64,000 nucleotides of DNA, taken from Actinomyces haliotis. GTDB lineage: Bacteria; Actinomycetota; Actinomycetes; Actinomycetales; Actinomycetaceae. The position numbers were made by a program, and so were the translations under genes. The notes under the pieces are model-generated. The model searched no databases and was not told where the DNA came from. It saw only the letters and a program-made list of their open reading frames with translations. Positions 38,085 to 49,325 of the stretch are shown here, one piece after another (the first letter of the stretch is position 1; the number at the start of each line of letters is the position of its first letter). The stretch covers positions 124,001 through 188,000 of the forward strand of contig NZ_JACWNA010000002.1 in assembly GCF_015355765.1 (NCBI RefSeq), read 5' to 3'.

Positions 38085-38660
38085 ATGCTCGCCACGATCA
38101 TCGCCGCGTCGGGGGCCGAGGAGTCCCCGTCGGTCTTGCTGCCAGCGTGGCCGGATCTGATCTGGGGCACCCTGTGCTTCATCATCATCGCCATCGCGGT
38201 CGCCAGGACGCTTCCTCGGTTCAACACGACGCTCGACGAGCGCTCGCGCAAGATCCAGGAGGGTCTCGACCTCGCGGACAAGGCGAAGAGCGATCAGAAG
38301 CACGCCGAGATCGAGGCCGCGCAGCTCGTCGAGAAGGCTCGCCGTGAGGCCGCCGACATCCGCGCCCAGGCGCAGGCGGAGGCCAAGGCCATCGTCGCAG
38401 AGGCACGGACCGAGGCCGCCGGCGAGGCCGGCAAGGCCATGGACGCCGCACAGCGTCAGATCAAGGCGGACAAGCAGGCCGCCCAGATCTCGCTGCGCAG
38501 CGAGGTCGGTCTGCTGGCCACCTCGCTCGCGGAGAAGATCGTCGGTGAGCACCTCAGTGACTCCGCCGCCGCGAGCCGCTCGATCGACCGCTTCCTCGAC
38601 GAGCTCGAGCAGGCACCCTCGGACGCGAGCGCCATCACCTCGAGCGAGGCGATCCGGTGA
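38085..38660 (+). CDS. atpF: F1Fo ATP synthase subunit b
   Basis: A 191-residue peripheral stalk subunit. One N-terminal helix (PDLIWGTLCFIIIAIAVARTL) is followed by a long charged coiled coil rich in Ala, Lys and Glu (KIQEGLDLADKAKSDQKHAEIEAAQLVEKARREA). ATG 38085 follows the atpE stop after a single base and has no ribosome site of its own. Translation must be coupled to atpE, which may help set the c:b ratio. The end overlaps atpH by 4 bp. Confidence 0.95.
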   Translation: MLATIIAASGAEESPSVLLPAWPDLIWGTLCFIIIAIAVARTLPRFNTTLDERSRKIQEGLDLADKAKSDQKHAEIEAAQLVEKARREAADIRAQAQAEAKAIVAEARTEAAGEAGKAMDAAQRQIKADKQAAQISLRSEVGLLATSLAEKIVGEHLSDSAAASRSIDRFLDELEQAPSDASAITSSEAIR

Positions 38661-39472
38661 ACACCGGAAGCGCCGCGACCCGAGCTGCCGCCGCCGAGGC
38701 CTGGACGCCCGTCCTGCGCTCCGCCGGCGCGGACGGCCGTGTCCTGGGCGGGCAGATCCTCGCCGTCGCCCACGAGATCGCGTCGAAGGGGCTCCGCGGC
38801 CCGCTGACCGACCCCGGGCGCACCGCCGAGGACAAGGCCCGGCTCGCCTCCAGGCTGTTCGCGGGCAAGGTGGACGACCGCGTCGTCGCCCTCCTGCAGG
38901 CGCTCGTGCGCGGGCGCTGGTCCCGCCCAGTCGACCTCATCTCGGCCCTCCACGACCTCGGCATCGAGGCCGTGCTCGTGGGCTCTCAGGCCGACGAGTC
39001 GATCTCGCACGTCGAGCAGGAGGTCCTCGAGGTCTCCCAGGCCCTCGACTCGGACCCGGAGCTGCGCCAGGCGCTCGAGCCCTCGCGGACGACCCGGACC
39101 GAGGACCGCGTCCGGCTGGCACAGCGCCTCCTCGCCCCGCACCTGTCCCAGGCCGCCATGGACCTCGTCACCTGGTGCGTGCGTCACGAGGCCGAGGGAG
39201 GCGTGCCGCGCAACCTGCGCCGCGTCGCCGAGCTCGCCGCCGGCCTGCAGAACCGCACCATCGCCGACGTCGTCACCGCCGTCCCCATGACCACCGCCCA
39301 GGAGACCCGCCTGCGCGAGATCCTCTCGCGGCGCCTCGGCACGGAGGTCGAGCTCAACACCGAGGTCGACCCCGCCGTCGTCGGTGGGGTCAGGGTCTCG
39401 GTGCGCGACCTCGTCATCGACTCCACCGTGCGCTCCTCCGTCGCGGAGCTGCGCACCGCCCTCGCGGGCTGA
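38657..39472 (+). CDS. atpH: F1Fo ATP synthase subunit delta
   Basis: A 271-residue delta subunit that links the b-stalk to the top of the alpha3beta3 head. The first 100 residues form the six-helix N-terminal domain, and the conserved end [60 protein letters not shown]-type segment is visible in the last 90 residues. It is longer than the 180-residue E. coli form, as usual in Actinobacteria. GTG 38657 overlaps atpF by 4 bp. Confidence 0.94.
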   Translation: MNTGSAATRAAAAEAWTPVLRSAGADGRVLGGQILAVAHEIASKGLRGPLTDPGRTAEDKARLASRLFAGKVDDRVVALLQALVRGRWSRPVDLISALHDLGIEAVLVGSQADESISHVEQEVLEVSQALDSDPELRQALEPSRTTRTEDRVRLAQRLLAPHLSQAAMDLVTWCVRHEAEGGVPRNLRRVAELAAGLQNRTIADVVTAVPMTTAQETRLREILSRRLGTEVELNTEVDPAVVGGVRVSVRDLVIDSTVRSSVAELRTALAG

Positions 39473-39545
39473 GCCCGCCCCACAGACAACCCGTGCCGAC
39501 GGCGCCGCCGCCCGGCACCACCCACGAACCGCAAGGAGACGACAG

Positions 39546-41177
39546 ATGGCTGAACTGACCATCAGGCCGGAGGAGATCCGCTCCGCCCTGGATGAGTTCG
39601 TCGAGTCCTACAAGCCCTCCGAGGTCGCCGCCGAGGAGGTCGGGCACGTCATCTTCGCCGCGGACGGCATCGCCCACGTCGAGGGCCTGCCCGGCGTCAT
39701 GGCCAACGAGCTGCTCACCTTCGAGGACGGCACCGCCGGCCTGGCGATGAACCTCGATGAGCGCGAGATCGGCGTCGTCGTGCTCGGCGACTTCACCGGT
39801 ATCGACGAGGGGCAGACGGTCCGCCGCACCGGCGAGGTCCTCTCCGTCCCCGTCGGCGACGGCTACCTCGGCCGCGTCGTCGACCCGCTCGGTCGGCCCA
39901 TCGACGGCCTCGGCGAGATCCAGACGGAGGGGCGCCGCGCCCTCGAGCTCCAGGCTCCCGGAGTCATGGCCCGCAAGTCGGTCCACGAGCCGCTGCAGAC
40001 CGGGCTCAAGGCCATCGACTCCATGATCCCGATCGGCCGCGGCCAGCGCCAGCTCATCATCGGCGACCGCAAGACGGGCAAGACCGCGATCGCGCTGGAC
40101 ACGATCCTCAACCAGAAGGCGGCCTGGGAGTCCGGGGACCCCGACAAGCAGGTCCGTTGCATCTACGTCGCGACCGGCCAGAAGGGCTCCACCATCGCCG
40201 CCGTTCGCGGCGCCCTCGAGGAGCGCGGCGCCCTGGAGTACACGACGATCGTCGCCTCCCCGGCCTCCGACCCGGCCGGCTTCAAGTACCTCTCGCCGTA
40301 CACCGGCTCGGCCATCGGCCAGCACTGGATGTACTCCGGCAAGCACGTCCTCATCGTCTTCGACGACCTCTCGAAGCAGGCTGAGGCCTACCGAGCGGTG
40401 TCCCTCCTGCTCCGCCGTCCGCCGGGCCGCGAGGCCTACCCCGGTGACGTCTTCTACCTGCACTCGCGCCTCCTCGAGCGCTGCGCCAAGCTCTCCGACG
40501 AGCTCGGCGCCGGCTCGATGACGGGTCTGCCGGTCATCGAGACGAAGGCGAACGACGTGTCCGCCTACATCCCGACGAACGTCATCTCCATCACCGACGG
40601 CCAGATCTTCCTCCAGTCGGACCTCTTCAACGCCGACCAGCGCCCCGCCGTCGACGTCGGCGTCTCCGTCTCCCGAGTCGGTGGCGCCGCCCAGGTCAAG
40701 GCCATGAAGAAGGTCGCCGGAACGCTCAAGCTGACCCTCGCGCAGTACCGCTCGATGCAGGCCTTCGCGATGTTCGCCTCCGACCTCGACGCCGCCACCC
40801 GTCAGCAGCTCACCCGCGGTGAGCGGCTCATGGAGCTCCTCAAGCAGCCGCAGTACACGCCGTACCCGGTCGAGGAGCAGGTCGTCAGCGTCTGGACCGG
40901 CACGAACGGCTACCTCGACGACCTCGAGGTCAAGGACGTGCTGCCCTTCGAGCACGCCCTGCTCGACCACCTGCGCCGCAACACCGGCGTCCTCACCACG
41001 ATCCGCGAGTCCGGCGACCTGTCCGAGGAGACCGAGGCCTCCCTGCGCGACGCCGTCGAGACCTTCCGCAACACCTACATGGCGGGCGACCGTGTGCTGT
41101 CCGGCGAGGTCGCCCCCGGCGAGGAGGACGTCCCGGCCGAGCGGACGAGCGAGCAGATCGTCCTCAAGAGGGGCTGA
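39546..41177 (+). CDS. atpA: F1Fo ATP synthase subunit alpha
   Basis: A 543-residue non-catalytic nucleotide-binding subunit of F1. It has the P-loop GDRKTGKTA (about residue 172), the arginine-finger region near the end of the nucleotide domain ([15 protein letters not shown]), and the N-terminal beta barrel. The last 30 residues ([24 protein letters not shown]) are an acidic extension typical of actinobacterial alpha subunits. AAGGAG precedes ATG 39546. The next gene, atpG, begins one base after the stop. Confidence 0.97.
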   Translation: MAELTIRPEEIRSALDEFVESYKPSEVAAEEVGHVIFAADGIAHVEGLPGVMANELLTFEDGTAGLAMNLDEREIGVVVLGDFTGIDEGQTVRRTGEVLSVPVGDGYLGRVVDPLGRPIDGLGEIQTEGRRALELQAPGVMARKSVHEPLQTGLKAIDSMIPIGRGQRQLIIGDRKTGKTAIALDTILNQKAAWESGDPDKQVRCIYVATGQKGSTIAAVRGALEERGALEYTTIVASPASDPAGFKYLSPYTGSAIGQHWMYSGKHVLIVFDDLSKQAEAYRAVSLLLRRPPGREAYPGDVFYLHSRLLERCAKLSDELGAGSMTGLPVIETKANDVSAYIPTNVISITDGQIFLQSDLFNADQRPAVDVGVSVSRVGGAAQVKAMKKVAGTLKLTLAQYRSMQAFAMFASDLDAATRQQLTRGERLMELLKQPQYTPYPVEEQVVSVWTGTNGYLDDLEVKDVLPFEHALLDHLRRNTGVLTTIRESGDLSEETEASLRDAVETFRNTYMAGDRVLSGEVAPGEEDVPAERTSEQIVLKRG

Positions 41178-41178
41178 C

Positions 41179-42129
41179 GTGGCAGGCAACCAGCGCGTCT
41201 ACAAGCAGCGCATCCGGTCGACCCAGACCCTCCAGAAGGTGTTCCGGGCCATGGAGCTCATCGCCTCCTCCCGGATCGGTGCCGCCAGGCGCAACGCGGA
41301 GGAGGCCGGGCCCTACGACCACGCCCTCTCCCAGGCGGTGGCCGCCGTCGGCACCTACTCCAACCTCGACCACCCGATCACGCAGGAGCGCACCGACACC
41401 AAGCGCGTCGCCGTCCTCGTCGTCACCTCGGACCGCGGCATGGCCGGCGCCTACTCGGCGACGATCCTGCGCGAGTCCGAGCGCCTCATCGACCAGCTCG
41501 TCGAGGAGGGCAAGGAGCCCGTCGTCTTCACCTTCGGACGCCGTGCCCACTCGTACTTCACCTTCCGCGGGCGCGACGTCGAGCGCTCCTGGGTGGGGGA
41601 GTCGGACCGCCCGACCGACGCGACGATCGACGAGGTCTCCAGCGTCCTGCTGCGCTACTTCCTGGCCCCGGCGACCGACGGCGGCGTCAGCCAGGTGCAC
41701 GTCGTGTTCACCCGCTACGTCTCCATGGTCAAGCAGGTCCCCGAGGTGCGTCGCATGCTGCCGCTGACCGTCGTGGACCTCGAGGACCGGGACGAGGTGA
41801 GCTGGGCCGACGTCTCCAAGGAGGGCGCCAAGGTCCTGGAGCGCCCCGACGCGAGCGGGCTCCAGCCGCTGTACGAGTTCGTGCCGAGCGCGGAGGTCGT
41901 CCTGGACGCCCTCCTCACCCGCTACGTACGCAGCCGCATCCGTGACGCCGTCCTCCAGGCCGCCGCCTCGGAGCTCGCCAGCCGTCAGCAGGCCATGCAC
42001 ACGGCCACGGACAACGCCCAGGACCTCATCACCCGTTACACCCGCCTCGCCAACGCGGCGCGACAGGGCGACATCACCCAGGAGATCACGGAGATCGTCT
42101 CGGGTGCCGACGCCCTCGGCGCCGAGTGA
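41179..42129 (+). CDS. atpG: F1Fo ATP synthase subunit gamma
   Basis: A 316-residue central-shaft subunit. The N-terminal helix (AGNQRVYKQRIRSTQTLQKVFRAMELIASSRI) and the C-terminal helix (AMHTATDNAQDLITRYTRLANAARQGDITQEITEIVSGA) form the rotating coiled coil. The Rossmann-like middle has VVTSDRGMAGAYSATIL. GTG 41179 lies one base after the atpA stop without its own ribosome site, which implies translational coupling. Confidence 0.96.
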   Translation: MAGNQRVYKQRIRSTQTLQKVFRAMELIASSRIGAARRNAEEAGPYDHALSQAVAAVGTYSNLDHPITQERTDTKRVAVLVVTSDRGMAGAYSATILRESERLIDQLVEEGKEPVVFTFGRRAHSYFTFRGRDVERSWVGESDRPTDATIDEVSSVLLRYFLAPATDGGVSQVHVVFTRYVSMVKQVPEVRRMLPLTVVDLEDRDEVSWADVSKEGAKVLERPDASGLQPLYEFVPSAEVVLDALLTRYVRSRIRDAVLQAAASELASRQQAMHTATDNAQDLITRYTRLANAARQGDITQEITEIVSGADALGAE

Positions 42130-43976
<1,847 letters not shown>

Positions 43977-43986
43977 GGAGCCGGTG

Positions 43987-44385
43987 ATGGTCTGGGACGC
44001 GCTGGGCGGCGCCGCCGTCGTTATCCTCGTTCTGGCCGTCGCCCTCCTCATCAGGCTCCGTCGCCTCGCCGGGCGGGTCGGCGCCTTCGAGCTCGCGCTG
44101 CGCCGCACGGGCCAGCGCGGCTGGGCGAGCGGCATCGGCGTCTTCGGCGACGACGACATCGAGTGGTACCGGCTCGTCTCTCTCGCCTGGCGGCCGCGGC
44201 TGCGCTTCCTCCGCCCGGACATCGAGCTCGGGGAGCTGCGGCACCGGGGCTCCAACGGCCGGATCGTCGACGTCGAGCTCGACTGCGCCGGGAGGCACTA
44301 CGACCTCGCCATGCTCGAGGACTCGCACTCGGCGCTCGTCGCCTGGCTCGAGTCCGCGGCGCCCCACCAGCCGACGCTCTTCTGA
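43987..44385 (+). CDS. DUF2550 membrane-anchored protein
   Basis: A 132-residue protein with one N-terminal helix (DALGGAAVVILVLAVALLIRL) and a cytoplasmic beta-rich DUF2550 domain (GGIGVFGDDDIEWYRLVSLAWRPRLRFLRPDIELG-type core; RGSNGRIVDVELDCAGRHYDLAML). It follows atpC directly and precedes nucS, an order conserved in Actinobacteria. Function is unknown. ATG 43987 lies 6 nt after AGGAG and is preferred to GTG 43984. The C-terminus reads HQPTLF, resembling a sliding-clamp-binding QxxLF tail. Confidence 0.85.
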   Translation: MVWDALGGAAVVILVLAVALLIRLRRLAGRVGAFELALRRTGQRGWASGIGVFGDDDIEWYRLVSLAWRPRLRFLRPDIELGELRHRGSNGRIVDVELDCAGRHYDLAMLEDSHSALVAWLESAAPHQPTLF

Positions 44386-44442
44386 GCCGCCCGCGGTCCG
44401 GGCGCCCATAGGGTGCTGGCTGGACCCGACGGCGACGCCCGG

Positions 44443-44454
44443 TAGGCTGCCCCG
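44443..44454 (+). promoter_or_regulatory. Leaderless-type -10 element of nucS
   Basis: TAGGCT at 44443-44448 ends 6 nt before the GTG of nucS. A second box, TAGGGT, is at 44409-44414. Confidence 0.6.
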
Positions 44455-45150
44455 GTGCGCGTCGTCATCGCTTCCTGCTCCGTGGACTACTCCGGGCGCC
44501 TGGACGCCCACCTGCCCCGGGCCACCCGCCTCATCATGGTCAAGGCGGACGGCTCCGTGCTCGTCCACTCCGACGGCGGCTCCTACAAGCCGCTCAACTG
44601 GATGAGCCCGCCGGCCACCATGAAGGAGGTCGAGCCGGACGAGGAGGACCTCGAGGCCGGCGTCGCCTCGAAGTGGGAGGTCCGGGCCCGCAAGAGCGAC
44701 GACCTCCTCGTCATCCGTCTCTTCGAGGTCCTCTCCGACCAGACGACGGACCTCGGCGTCGACCCGGGCCTCACCAAGGACGGCGTGGAGGCTCACCTCC
44801 AGGAGCTCCTGGCGGAGCAGCCCGAGGTCCTCGGCGAGGGCTACCGCCTCGTGCGCCGCGAGTACCCCACGCCCGTCGGCCCCGTCGACCTCATGGTCAA
44901 GGACCCGTCCGGCGGCAGCGTCGCCGTCGAGGTCAAGCGCGTCGGCGGCATCGACGGCGTCGAGCAGCTGACCCGGTACGTCCGGCTCCTCGACCGCGAC
45001 CCGCTCCTCGCGCCCGTGCGAGGCGTCTTCGCGGCCCAGACCATCAAGCCGCAGGCCCGCGTGCTCGCCGAGGACCGAGGCTTCCGCTGCGTCGTCCTCG
45101 ACTACGACGCCATGCGGGGCATGGACGACCCGACGACCCGCCTGTTCTGA
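44455..45150 (+). CDS. nucS: Mismatch endonuclease NucS/EndoMS
   Basis: A 231-residue endonuclease that cuts both strands at G-T, G-G and T-T mismatches, replacing MutSL repair in Actinobacteria. The RecB-like nuclease core is intact, with Asp145 in [11 protein letters not shown] and Glu159 and Lys161 in VAVEVKR. The N-terminal dimer and mismatch-binding domain has SVDYSGRL and NWMSPP. The C-terminus DDPTTRLF fits the known sliding-clamp-binding tail of this family. GTG 44455 is 6 nt after TAGGCT and has no ribosome site. Confidence 0.96.
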   Translation: MRVVIASCSVDYSGRLDAHLPRATRLIMVKADGSVLVHSDGGSYKPLNWMSPPATMKEVEPDEEDLEAGVASKWEVRARKSDDLLVIRLFEVLSDQTTDLGVDPGLTKDGVEAHLQELLAEQPEVLGEGYRLVRREYPTPVGPVDLMVKDPSGGSVAVEVKRVGGIDGVEQLTRYVRLLDRDPLLAPVRGVFAAQTIKPQARVLAEDRGFRCVVLDYDAMRGMDDPTTRLF

Positions 45151-45240
45151 GCGCGCCCGTCTGGCAGCACCGCGCCTGGCGCCACTCAGCCGCGCCGGGG
45201 CCAGCCCGACAACAGTCCCACCGTCACAAGGAGCACCGCC

Positions 45241-46548
45241 GTGCCCTCCACCGTCCTCGAGACCGCGCGCGCCGCGGCCGCGGCCCCGCCCGTCCACGAG
45301 CCACGCGAGCTGTCCTACCTGCGAATCGTCGCCCAGGGCCTCGTGCCCGCCACGGCCGCCGCGACCCCCGTTGAGGCCGTCCGGCGGCAGCTCGCGATCC
45401 AGGGCCAGCAGGTCTCGGCCATCCCGCACGCGATCCTCGCCCGGACCCCTCGCAGCGTCACCCGCGCGGACGTGGACGCCGCCTTCGAGGAGTCCGCGCT
45501 CGTGCGCTCCTGGCCCATGCGGGGCACGGTCCACGTCACCACCGCCGAGGACCACCACTGGATGCGCGAGGCGCTCGTCCACCGGCTCTCCGGCTGGATG
45601 AAGGTCGACGAGGAGCGATTCGGCCACGGCTCCGCCGGGCTCGCCCGCGCCGCCGCCGCCGCGCGAGCCGCCCTGACCGCTGCCGCGGGTGAGGGGCGCC
45701 CCGGGCTCACCCGCGCGGAGCTCTTCGAGGTCTGGGAGGCCGACGGGATCCTTCCCGAGCTCATCGCCTCCGGTATGCCCGAGACCTACGCCAAGCGCCA
45801 CCTCGTCGTTGCCCTGCACGCCACCGGCCACCTCGTTCAGGGGCCGCGGCGCGGCAACGAGCACCTCATCGTCTCCGCCGAGGAGCTCCCGCCCGCCAGC
45901 AGCGGGCCCGGCGGGGCCGCCGGGACTGCCCACGGCACCGAGGGGCACCGCGCCGCCGTCGCCGAGATCGCCCGTCGCTACGCCACGAGCCACGGGCCGA
46001 TCAGTGCCGCGGACCTCTCGCGCTGGACGACCCTGCCGGCCACGGAGTGCCGCCGGGCGCTCGAGGACGCCGTCGAGCTCACGAACGCCGCGGACTACGC
46101 CGTCGACGCCGAGCACTCTCACGCGCCGCTCACGCGCTACCGGGCCGAGGGCGGCCTGCGCGGCACCGTCACCGTGCTCGGTGCGGGTACCGAGGCCGCA
46201 CCGCGCGGCCGCGCGGGGACCGACGTGCTCTACGGGCGCGCCGACCTTCCGGACCTGCTGGAGTCGTCGCGGCGCGCCGCGGAGTCCACGCTCTACCTCG
46301 GCGCGTTCGACGAGCTCCACGTCGGCTACAAGGACCGCCTGTCGCTCACTGACGCGGCCGGGGAGCTCCTCATCTGCCCGTCGATGAACGGGATGTTCCG
46401 GCCCCTCCTCGTCGACCACGGGCGCGTCGTCGCCGTCCGCCCCGCCCGGTCGGAGCCTCTCTGGGCGGCTGACGCCCGGGTGTCCTCGCGACTCGAGAAG
46501 GACGTCGAGCGTGCGGTCAGCCGGATGGAGCGGCGGCTCGCCCGCTGA
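45241..46548 (+). CDS. Winged-helix HTH_42 protein, AlkZ-like DNA glycosylase candidate
   Basis: A 435-residue protein of the HTH_42 family, whose characterised members AlkZ and AlkX/YcaQ are DNA glycosylases for bulky or crosslinked alkyl adducts. Visible are the repeated winged helices and RSWPMRGTVHVTTAEDHHWM, AKRHLVVALHATGHLV and ELLICPSMNGMFRPLLVDHGRVV at the end. Gln54-Gly-Gln56 in LAIQGQQVSAIP matches the Q-x-Q catalytic pattern of the AlkZ branch. AAGGAG precedes GTG 45241. Its place right after nucS suggests a repair role, but activity is inferred. Confidence 0.78.
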   Translation: MPSTVLETARAAAAAPPVHEPRELSYLRIVAQGLVPATAAATPVEAVRRQLAIQGQQVSAIPHAILARTPRSVTRADVDAAFEESALVRSWPMRGTVHVTTAEDHHWMREALVHRLSGWMKVDEERFGHGSAGLARAAAAARAALTAAAGEGRPGLTRAELFEVWEADGILPELIASGMPETYAKRHLVVALHATGHLVQGPRRGNEHLIVSAEELPPASSGPGGAAGTAHGTEGHRAAVAEIARRYATSHGPISAADLSRWTTLPATECRRALEDAVELTNAADYAVDAEHSHAPLTRYRAEGGLRGTVTVLGAGTEAAPRGRAGTDVLYGRADLPDLLESSRRAAESTLYLGAFDELHVGYKDRLSLTDAAGELLICPSMNGMFRPLLVDHGRVVAVRPARSEPLWAADARVSSRLEKDVERAVSRMERRLAR

Positions 46549-46709
46549 GCTCGCGCCGCCCCCTCGGTCCAAACTGTGGGCTGCGTGGCAAATCGTGGGG
46601 ACGACGGCCCCTCGGTCTGCCGACGGGCCCACAGCTTGCGGATTGGAGAGCGGCTGTCTGAGCGGACATGCACGTTACGCGTTCAGAGCGCGTGCCTATG
46701 CTCGCGCCC

Positions 46710-47948
46710 ATGAGCACCGCCGCCCTCACCGGTCGAGTCGTCACCCCCGTCGAGGTCATCGAGGAGGGCGCGGTCGTCGTCACCGGCGAGCACATCGCCT
46801 GGGTCGGGGACGCCCGCGACGCCGACCGCGCCGGCTTCGGGAACGCCGTCGGCGCTGCCACGCCCGCCCCCGAGGGCGGCTACCTCCTCCCCGGTCTCGT
46901 CGACGTCCACTGCCACGGCGGCGGCGGCGAGTCCTTCCCCAACGCGGAGACCCCCGAGCAGGCCATGACCGCCGTCCTCGAGCACCGGCGTCACGGCACG
47001 ACGAGCCTCGTCGCCTCCTGCGTCACCGCGTCGCCGGAAGTGCTGCGCGAGCGCACCCGCACCCTCGCGGCCCTGGCCGAGGCGGGCGAGCTCGCCGCCA
47101 TCCACTTCGAGGGCCCCTTCATCTCCGTGGAGCGCTGCGGGGCCCAGGACCCCGGCTGCATCACGGACCCGGACGCCGACCTGGTCCGCGAGCTCCTCGA
47201 GCTCGGCGGAGGCCATGTCGCCACGATGACCATCGCCCCGGAGAAGCCCGGCACCACGGGAGACGACGGCGTCATCGCCGCCCTCATCGAGGGCGGTGCC
47301 CTGCCGAGCCTCGGCCACACCGACTCCGAGGCCGCCCCCGTGCGCGCCGCCCTCGCCGACGCCTCGGCCCGCCTCGACGACCAGCGCGACGCGGGGGAGC
47401 CCGTCCGCTGCGACGTCCCCACGGCGACCCACCTCTTCAACGGCATGCGGCCCATGCACCACCGCACTCCCGGTCCCGTCCCGGAGCTCCTCGCCGCCGC
47501 CGCCAAGGGCCGCTGCGTCGTCGAGATGATCGGCGACGGCGTCCACCTCAGCCCCGCGCTCGTCCTCGACGTGTTCGAGATGCTCGGCCGCGAGAGCATC
47601 GTGCTCGTCACCGACGCCATGGCGGCCGCCGGCATGCCGGACGGCTCCTACGTCCTGGGATCCCGGCCCGTCACCGTCTCCGGCGGGGTCGCGCGCCTGG
47701 CAGACGATTCCGGGGCCGGCGCGATCGCAGGCGGCACCGCGCACCTCATCGACGTCGTCCGCACGACGTGGCGCGGCGGGGTCGACCTCGTCGACGCCGT
47801 GTACTGCGCCTCGGTCCAGGGCTCCCGCGTCATCGGGGCCCCCTCCGTCGGGGCGCTCGAGGCCGGCCTGCGCGCCGACGTCGTCGTCACCGACGACGAC
47901 CTGCGACCGATGACCGTGCTGCGTCGCGGACGCCTCGTGGCCGTCTGA
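46710..47948 (+). CDS. nagA: N-acetylglucosamine-6-phosphate deacetylase
   Basis: A 412-residue amidohydrolase that removes acetate from GlcNAc-6-phosphate, feeding amino sugars to glycolysis and wall synthesis. Metal and catalytic motifs are GLVDVHCHGGGG, AIHFEGPFIS, LGHTDSEAAPVRAAL, THLFNGMRPMHHRTPG and VTDAMAAAGMPDGSY with the catalytic Asp. ATG 46710 is chosen because TATGCT (46697-46702) ends 7 nt before it; an in-frame ATG at 46668 lies upstream of that promoter. HAD phosphatase follows 19 bp later but has its own leaderless promoter. Confidence 0.95.
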   Translation: MSTAALTGRVVTPVEVIEEGAVVVTGEHIAWVGDARDADRAGFGNAVGAATPAPEGGYLLPGLVDVHCHGGGGESFPNAETPEQAMTAVLEHRRHGTTSLVASCVTASPEVLRERTRTLAALAEAGELAAIHFEGPFISVERCGAQDPGCITDPDADLVRELLELGGGHVATMTIAPEKPGTTGDDGVIAALIEGGALPSLGHTDSEAAPVRAALADASARLDDQRDAGEPVRCDVPTATHLFNGMRPMHHRTPGPVPELLAAAAKGRCVVEMIGDGVHLSPALVLDVFEMLGRESIVLVTDAMAAAGMPDGSYVLGSRPVTVSGGVARLADDSGAGAIAGGTAHLIDVVRTTWRGGVDLVDAVYCASVQGSRVIGAPSVGALEAGLRADVVVTDDDLRPMTVLRRGRLVAV

Positions 47949-47967
47949 GGCCGCTACCCTGTCGGCC

Positions 47968-48657
47968 GTGAGCACTGAGCGAGTCCCCAGCACCGACGGC
48001 CACGACACCTCCACCCTCGCCGTCCTCTGGGACATGGACGGCACCCTCATCGAGTCCCAGCCCCTGTGGGACGCCGCCTTCACGCGTCTGTGCGAGGAGC
48101 GCGGCGGCACCGTGACCCGTGCCGTCCTCGCCTCGCTGGCCGGCGCCTCCGAGCCCGGGACCCGGGCGCTCATCGCGGCCACGGGAGCCGCGGCCTCCGC
48201 GGAGGACCCCGTCGCCTACGAGGTCACCGACGCGATGAACGTCGAGGTCGGGGACCTCGTCGTCTCCCAGCCGCCGCTCGTCGACGGCTCCCAGGAGATC
48301 ACTGCCGAGCTGGCGAGCCGCGGCGTCATCCAGGCGATCGTCTCCGCCTCCCGCCGCCGTCTCGTCGAGGCGGTGGCCGGGGCCCTGGGTGACGCGATCA
48401 CCGTCCTCGTCACCGGGGAGGACGGTCTGGCGCCCAAGCCGAGCCATGAGCCGTACTCCACCGCCGTCGAGCGCGTCGGCGTCCCGGTGCGCCGCTGCGT
48501 CGTGGTCGAGGACTCAGCGACGGGGCTCGCCTCCGCCCGCGCCGCCGGCCTCGCCACGATCCAGATCGGGAACGCGCCGCTCCTGCCCCACGACGGCAGC
48601 GTCCGCCTGGTCCGGTCCCTGCGGGACGTCACCCCGTCACTCCTCGGCGTCGACTGA
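47968..48657 (+). CDS. HAD family hydrolase (beta-phosphoglucomutase/phosphatase type)
   Basis: A 229-residue HAD enzyme with all four motifs: DMDGTLIES (nucleophile and acid Asp, about residues 22-30), IVSASRRR (motif II Ser), GLAPKPSHEPYSTA (motif III Lys), and CVVVEDSATGLASARAAG (motif IV Asp pair). The cap sits between motifs I and II, as in sugar-phosphate phosphatases. The substrate is unknown; a sugar phosphate linked to nagA is plausible. TACCCT (47955-47960) ends 7 nt before GTG 47968, so it is leaderless. Confidence 0.9.
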   Translation: MSTERVPSTDGHDTSTLAVLWDMDGTLIESQPLWDAAFTRLCEERGGTVTRAVLASLAGASEPGTRALIAATGAAASAEDPVAYEVTDAMNVEVGDLVVSQPPLVDGSQEITAELASRGVIQAIVSASRRRLVEAVAGALGDAITVLVTGEDGLAPKPSHEPYSTAVERVGVPVRRCVVVEDSATGLASARAAGLATIQIGNAPLLPHDGSVRLVRSLRDVTPSLLGVD

Positions 48658-48678
48658 GCGACTACCTGCCCCGACGAT

Positions 48679-48716
48679 GAGCGGGCCGGCGCCCTGCGAC
48701 GGGTGCCGGTCCGCTC
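48679..48716. terminator. Bidirectional hairpin between the HAD and DinB genes
   Basis: Arms 48679-48694 and 48701-48716 pair over 16 positions with two G-U wobbles. The flanking genes are convergent. Confidence 0.6.
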
Positions 48717-48735
48717 GACGTCGTGAGGCGGCGCC

Positions 48736-49311
48736 TCAGCCCGGGAGTCCGAGGAGCCGGCGGGCGGAGACGGCGGCGCCGGCGTGCTGGGCTGCGTCGT
48801 CGATGACGGACGACAGCCGGACCCCGAGGGTCACTGGCTGGTTCTGCCACTCGTCGACGGCCTCGTCGAGGTCCGCCTCGGTGAGCCCCTCGACGTACTC
48901 GCGGACGAGGGCGTAGGCGGCGTCGAGGTAGTCATCGAGGAGCGTCGTGTCCGTGACCGTCACCTGCGCGCTCTCGGCGGGCGTGTGGTGCCAGTCCTCG
49001 GTGTCCGTGGGCAGGGGCAGGGCGAAGCGGCCCACGAAGTCGGCGGCCGTCCACAGCGGCTCGGAGCCGCTGAGGGCCGAGACCTGGAGGTCGATCTCGC
49101 GGGCGGTGTGCCACGCGAGCCAGGCGAGGGAGTCGATGCGCGGAGCGAGCTCGTCGACGGGGCGTGCGCTCGCCTGCTCGGCGCTGACACCGTCGAGGGC
49201 GCGGGCGAGGCGCTCGCGGGAGCGGTCGAGCGAGGCGAGGAGAAGGACGTGCCAGCCCGTTGGGCCGGTTCCCGCGCGGCGGGAGGTATCAGTGCCAGTG
49301 GTGTCGGACAT
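48736..49311 (-). CDS. DinB-like four-helix protein
   Basis: A 191-residue protein of the DinB/mycothiol-maleylpyruvate isomerase fold. Motifs are WHVLLLASLDRSRERLARAL, IDSLAWLAWHTAREIDLQV (metal-binding His) and SVIDDAAQHAGAAVSARRLLGLPG with the second His. Many actinobacterial members are thiol-dependent enzymes; the substrate here is unknown. ATG 49311 is 6 nt after TAGAGT on the minus strand (49318-49323), a leaderless arrangement. That -10 box overlaps the target duplication of the IS element at 49326, so everything upstream of the -10 was displaced by the insertion. Confidence 0.83.
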   Translation of the reverse strand: MSDTTGTDTSRRAGTGPTGWHVLLLASLDRSRERLARALDGVSAEQASARPVDELAPRIDSLAWLAWHTAREIDLQVSALSGSEPLWTAADFVGRFALPLPTDTEDWHHTPAESAQVTVTDTTLLDDYLDAAYALVREYVEGLTEADLDEAVDEWQNQPVTLGVRLSSVIDDAAQHAGAAVSARRLLGLPG

Positions 49312-49319
49312 GCTCGCAC

Positions 49320-49325
49320 TCTAGG
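49320..49325. repeat. Target site duplication, left copy
   Basis: TCTAGG directly before the left inverted repeat of the IS element. It is identical to 50419-50424. Confidence 0.85.

Noticed and set aside
46561-46640. Direct words CCCTCGGTC and inverted words CTGTGGGC/GCCCACAG before nagA
   Set aside because: Short and weakly paired. They could be a terminator for the AlkZ-like gene but do not form a convincing stem.
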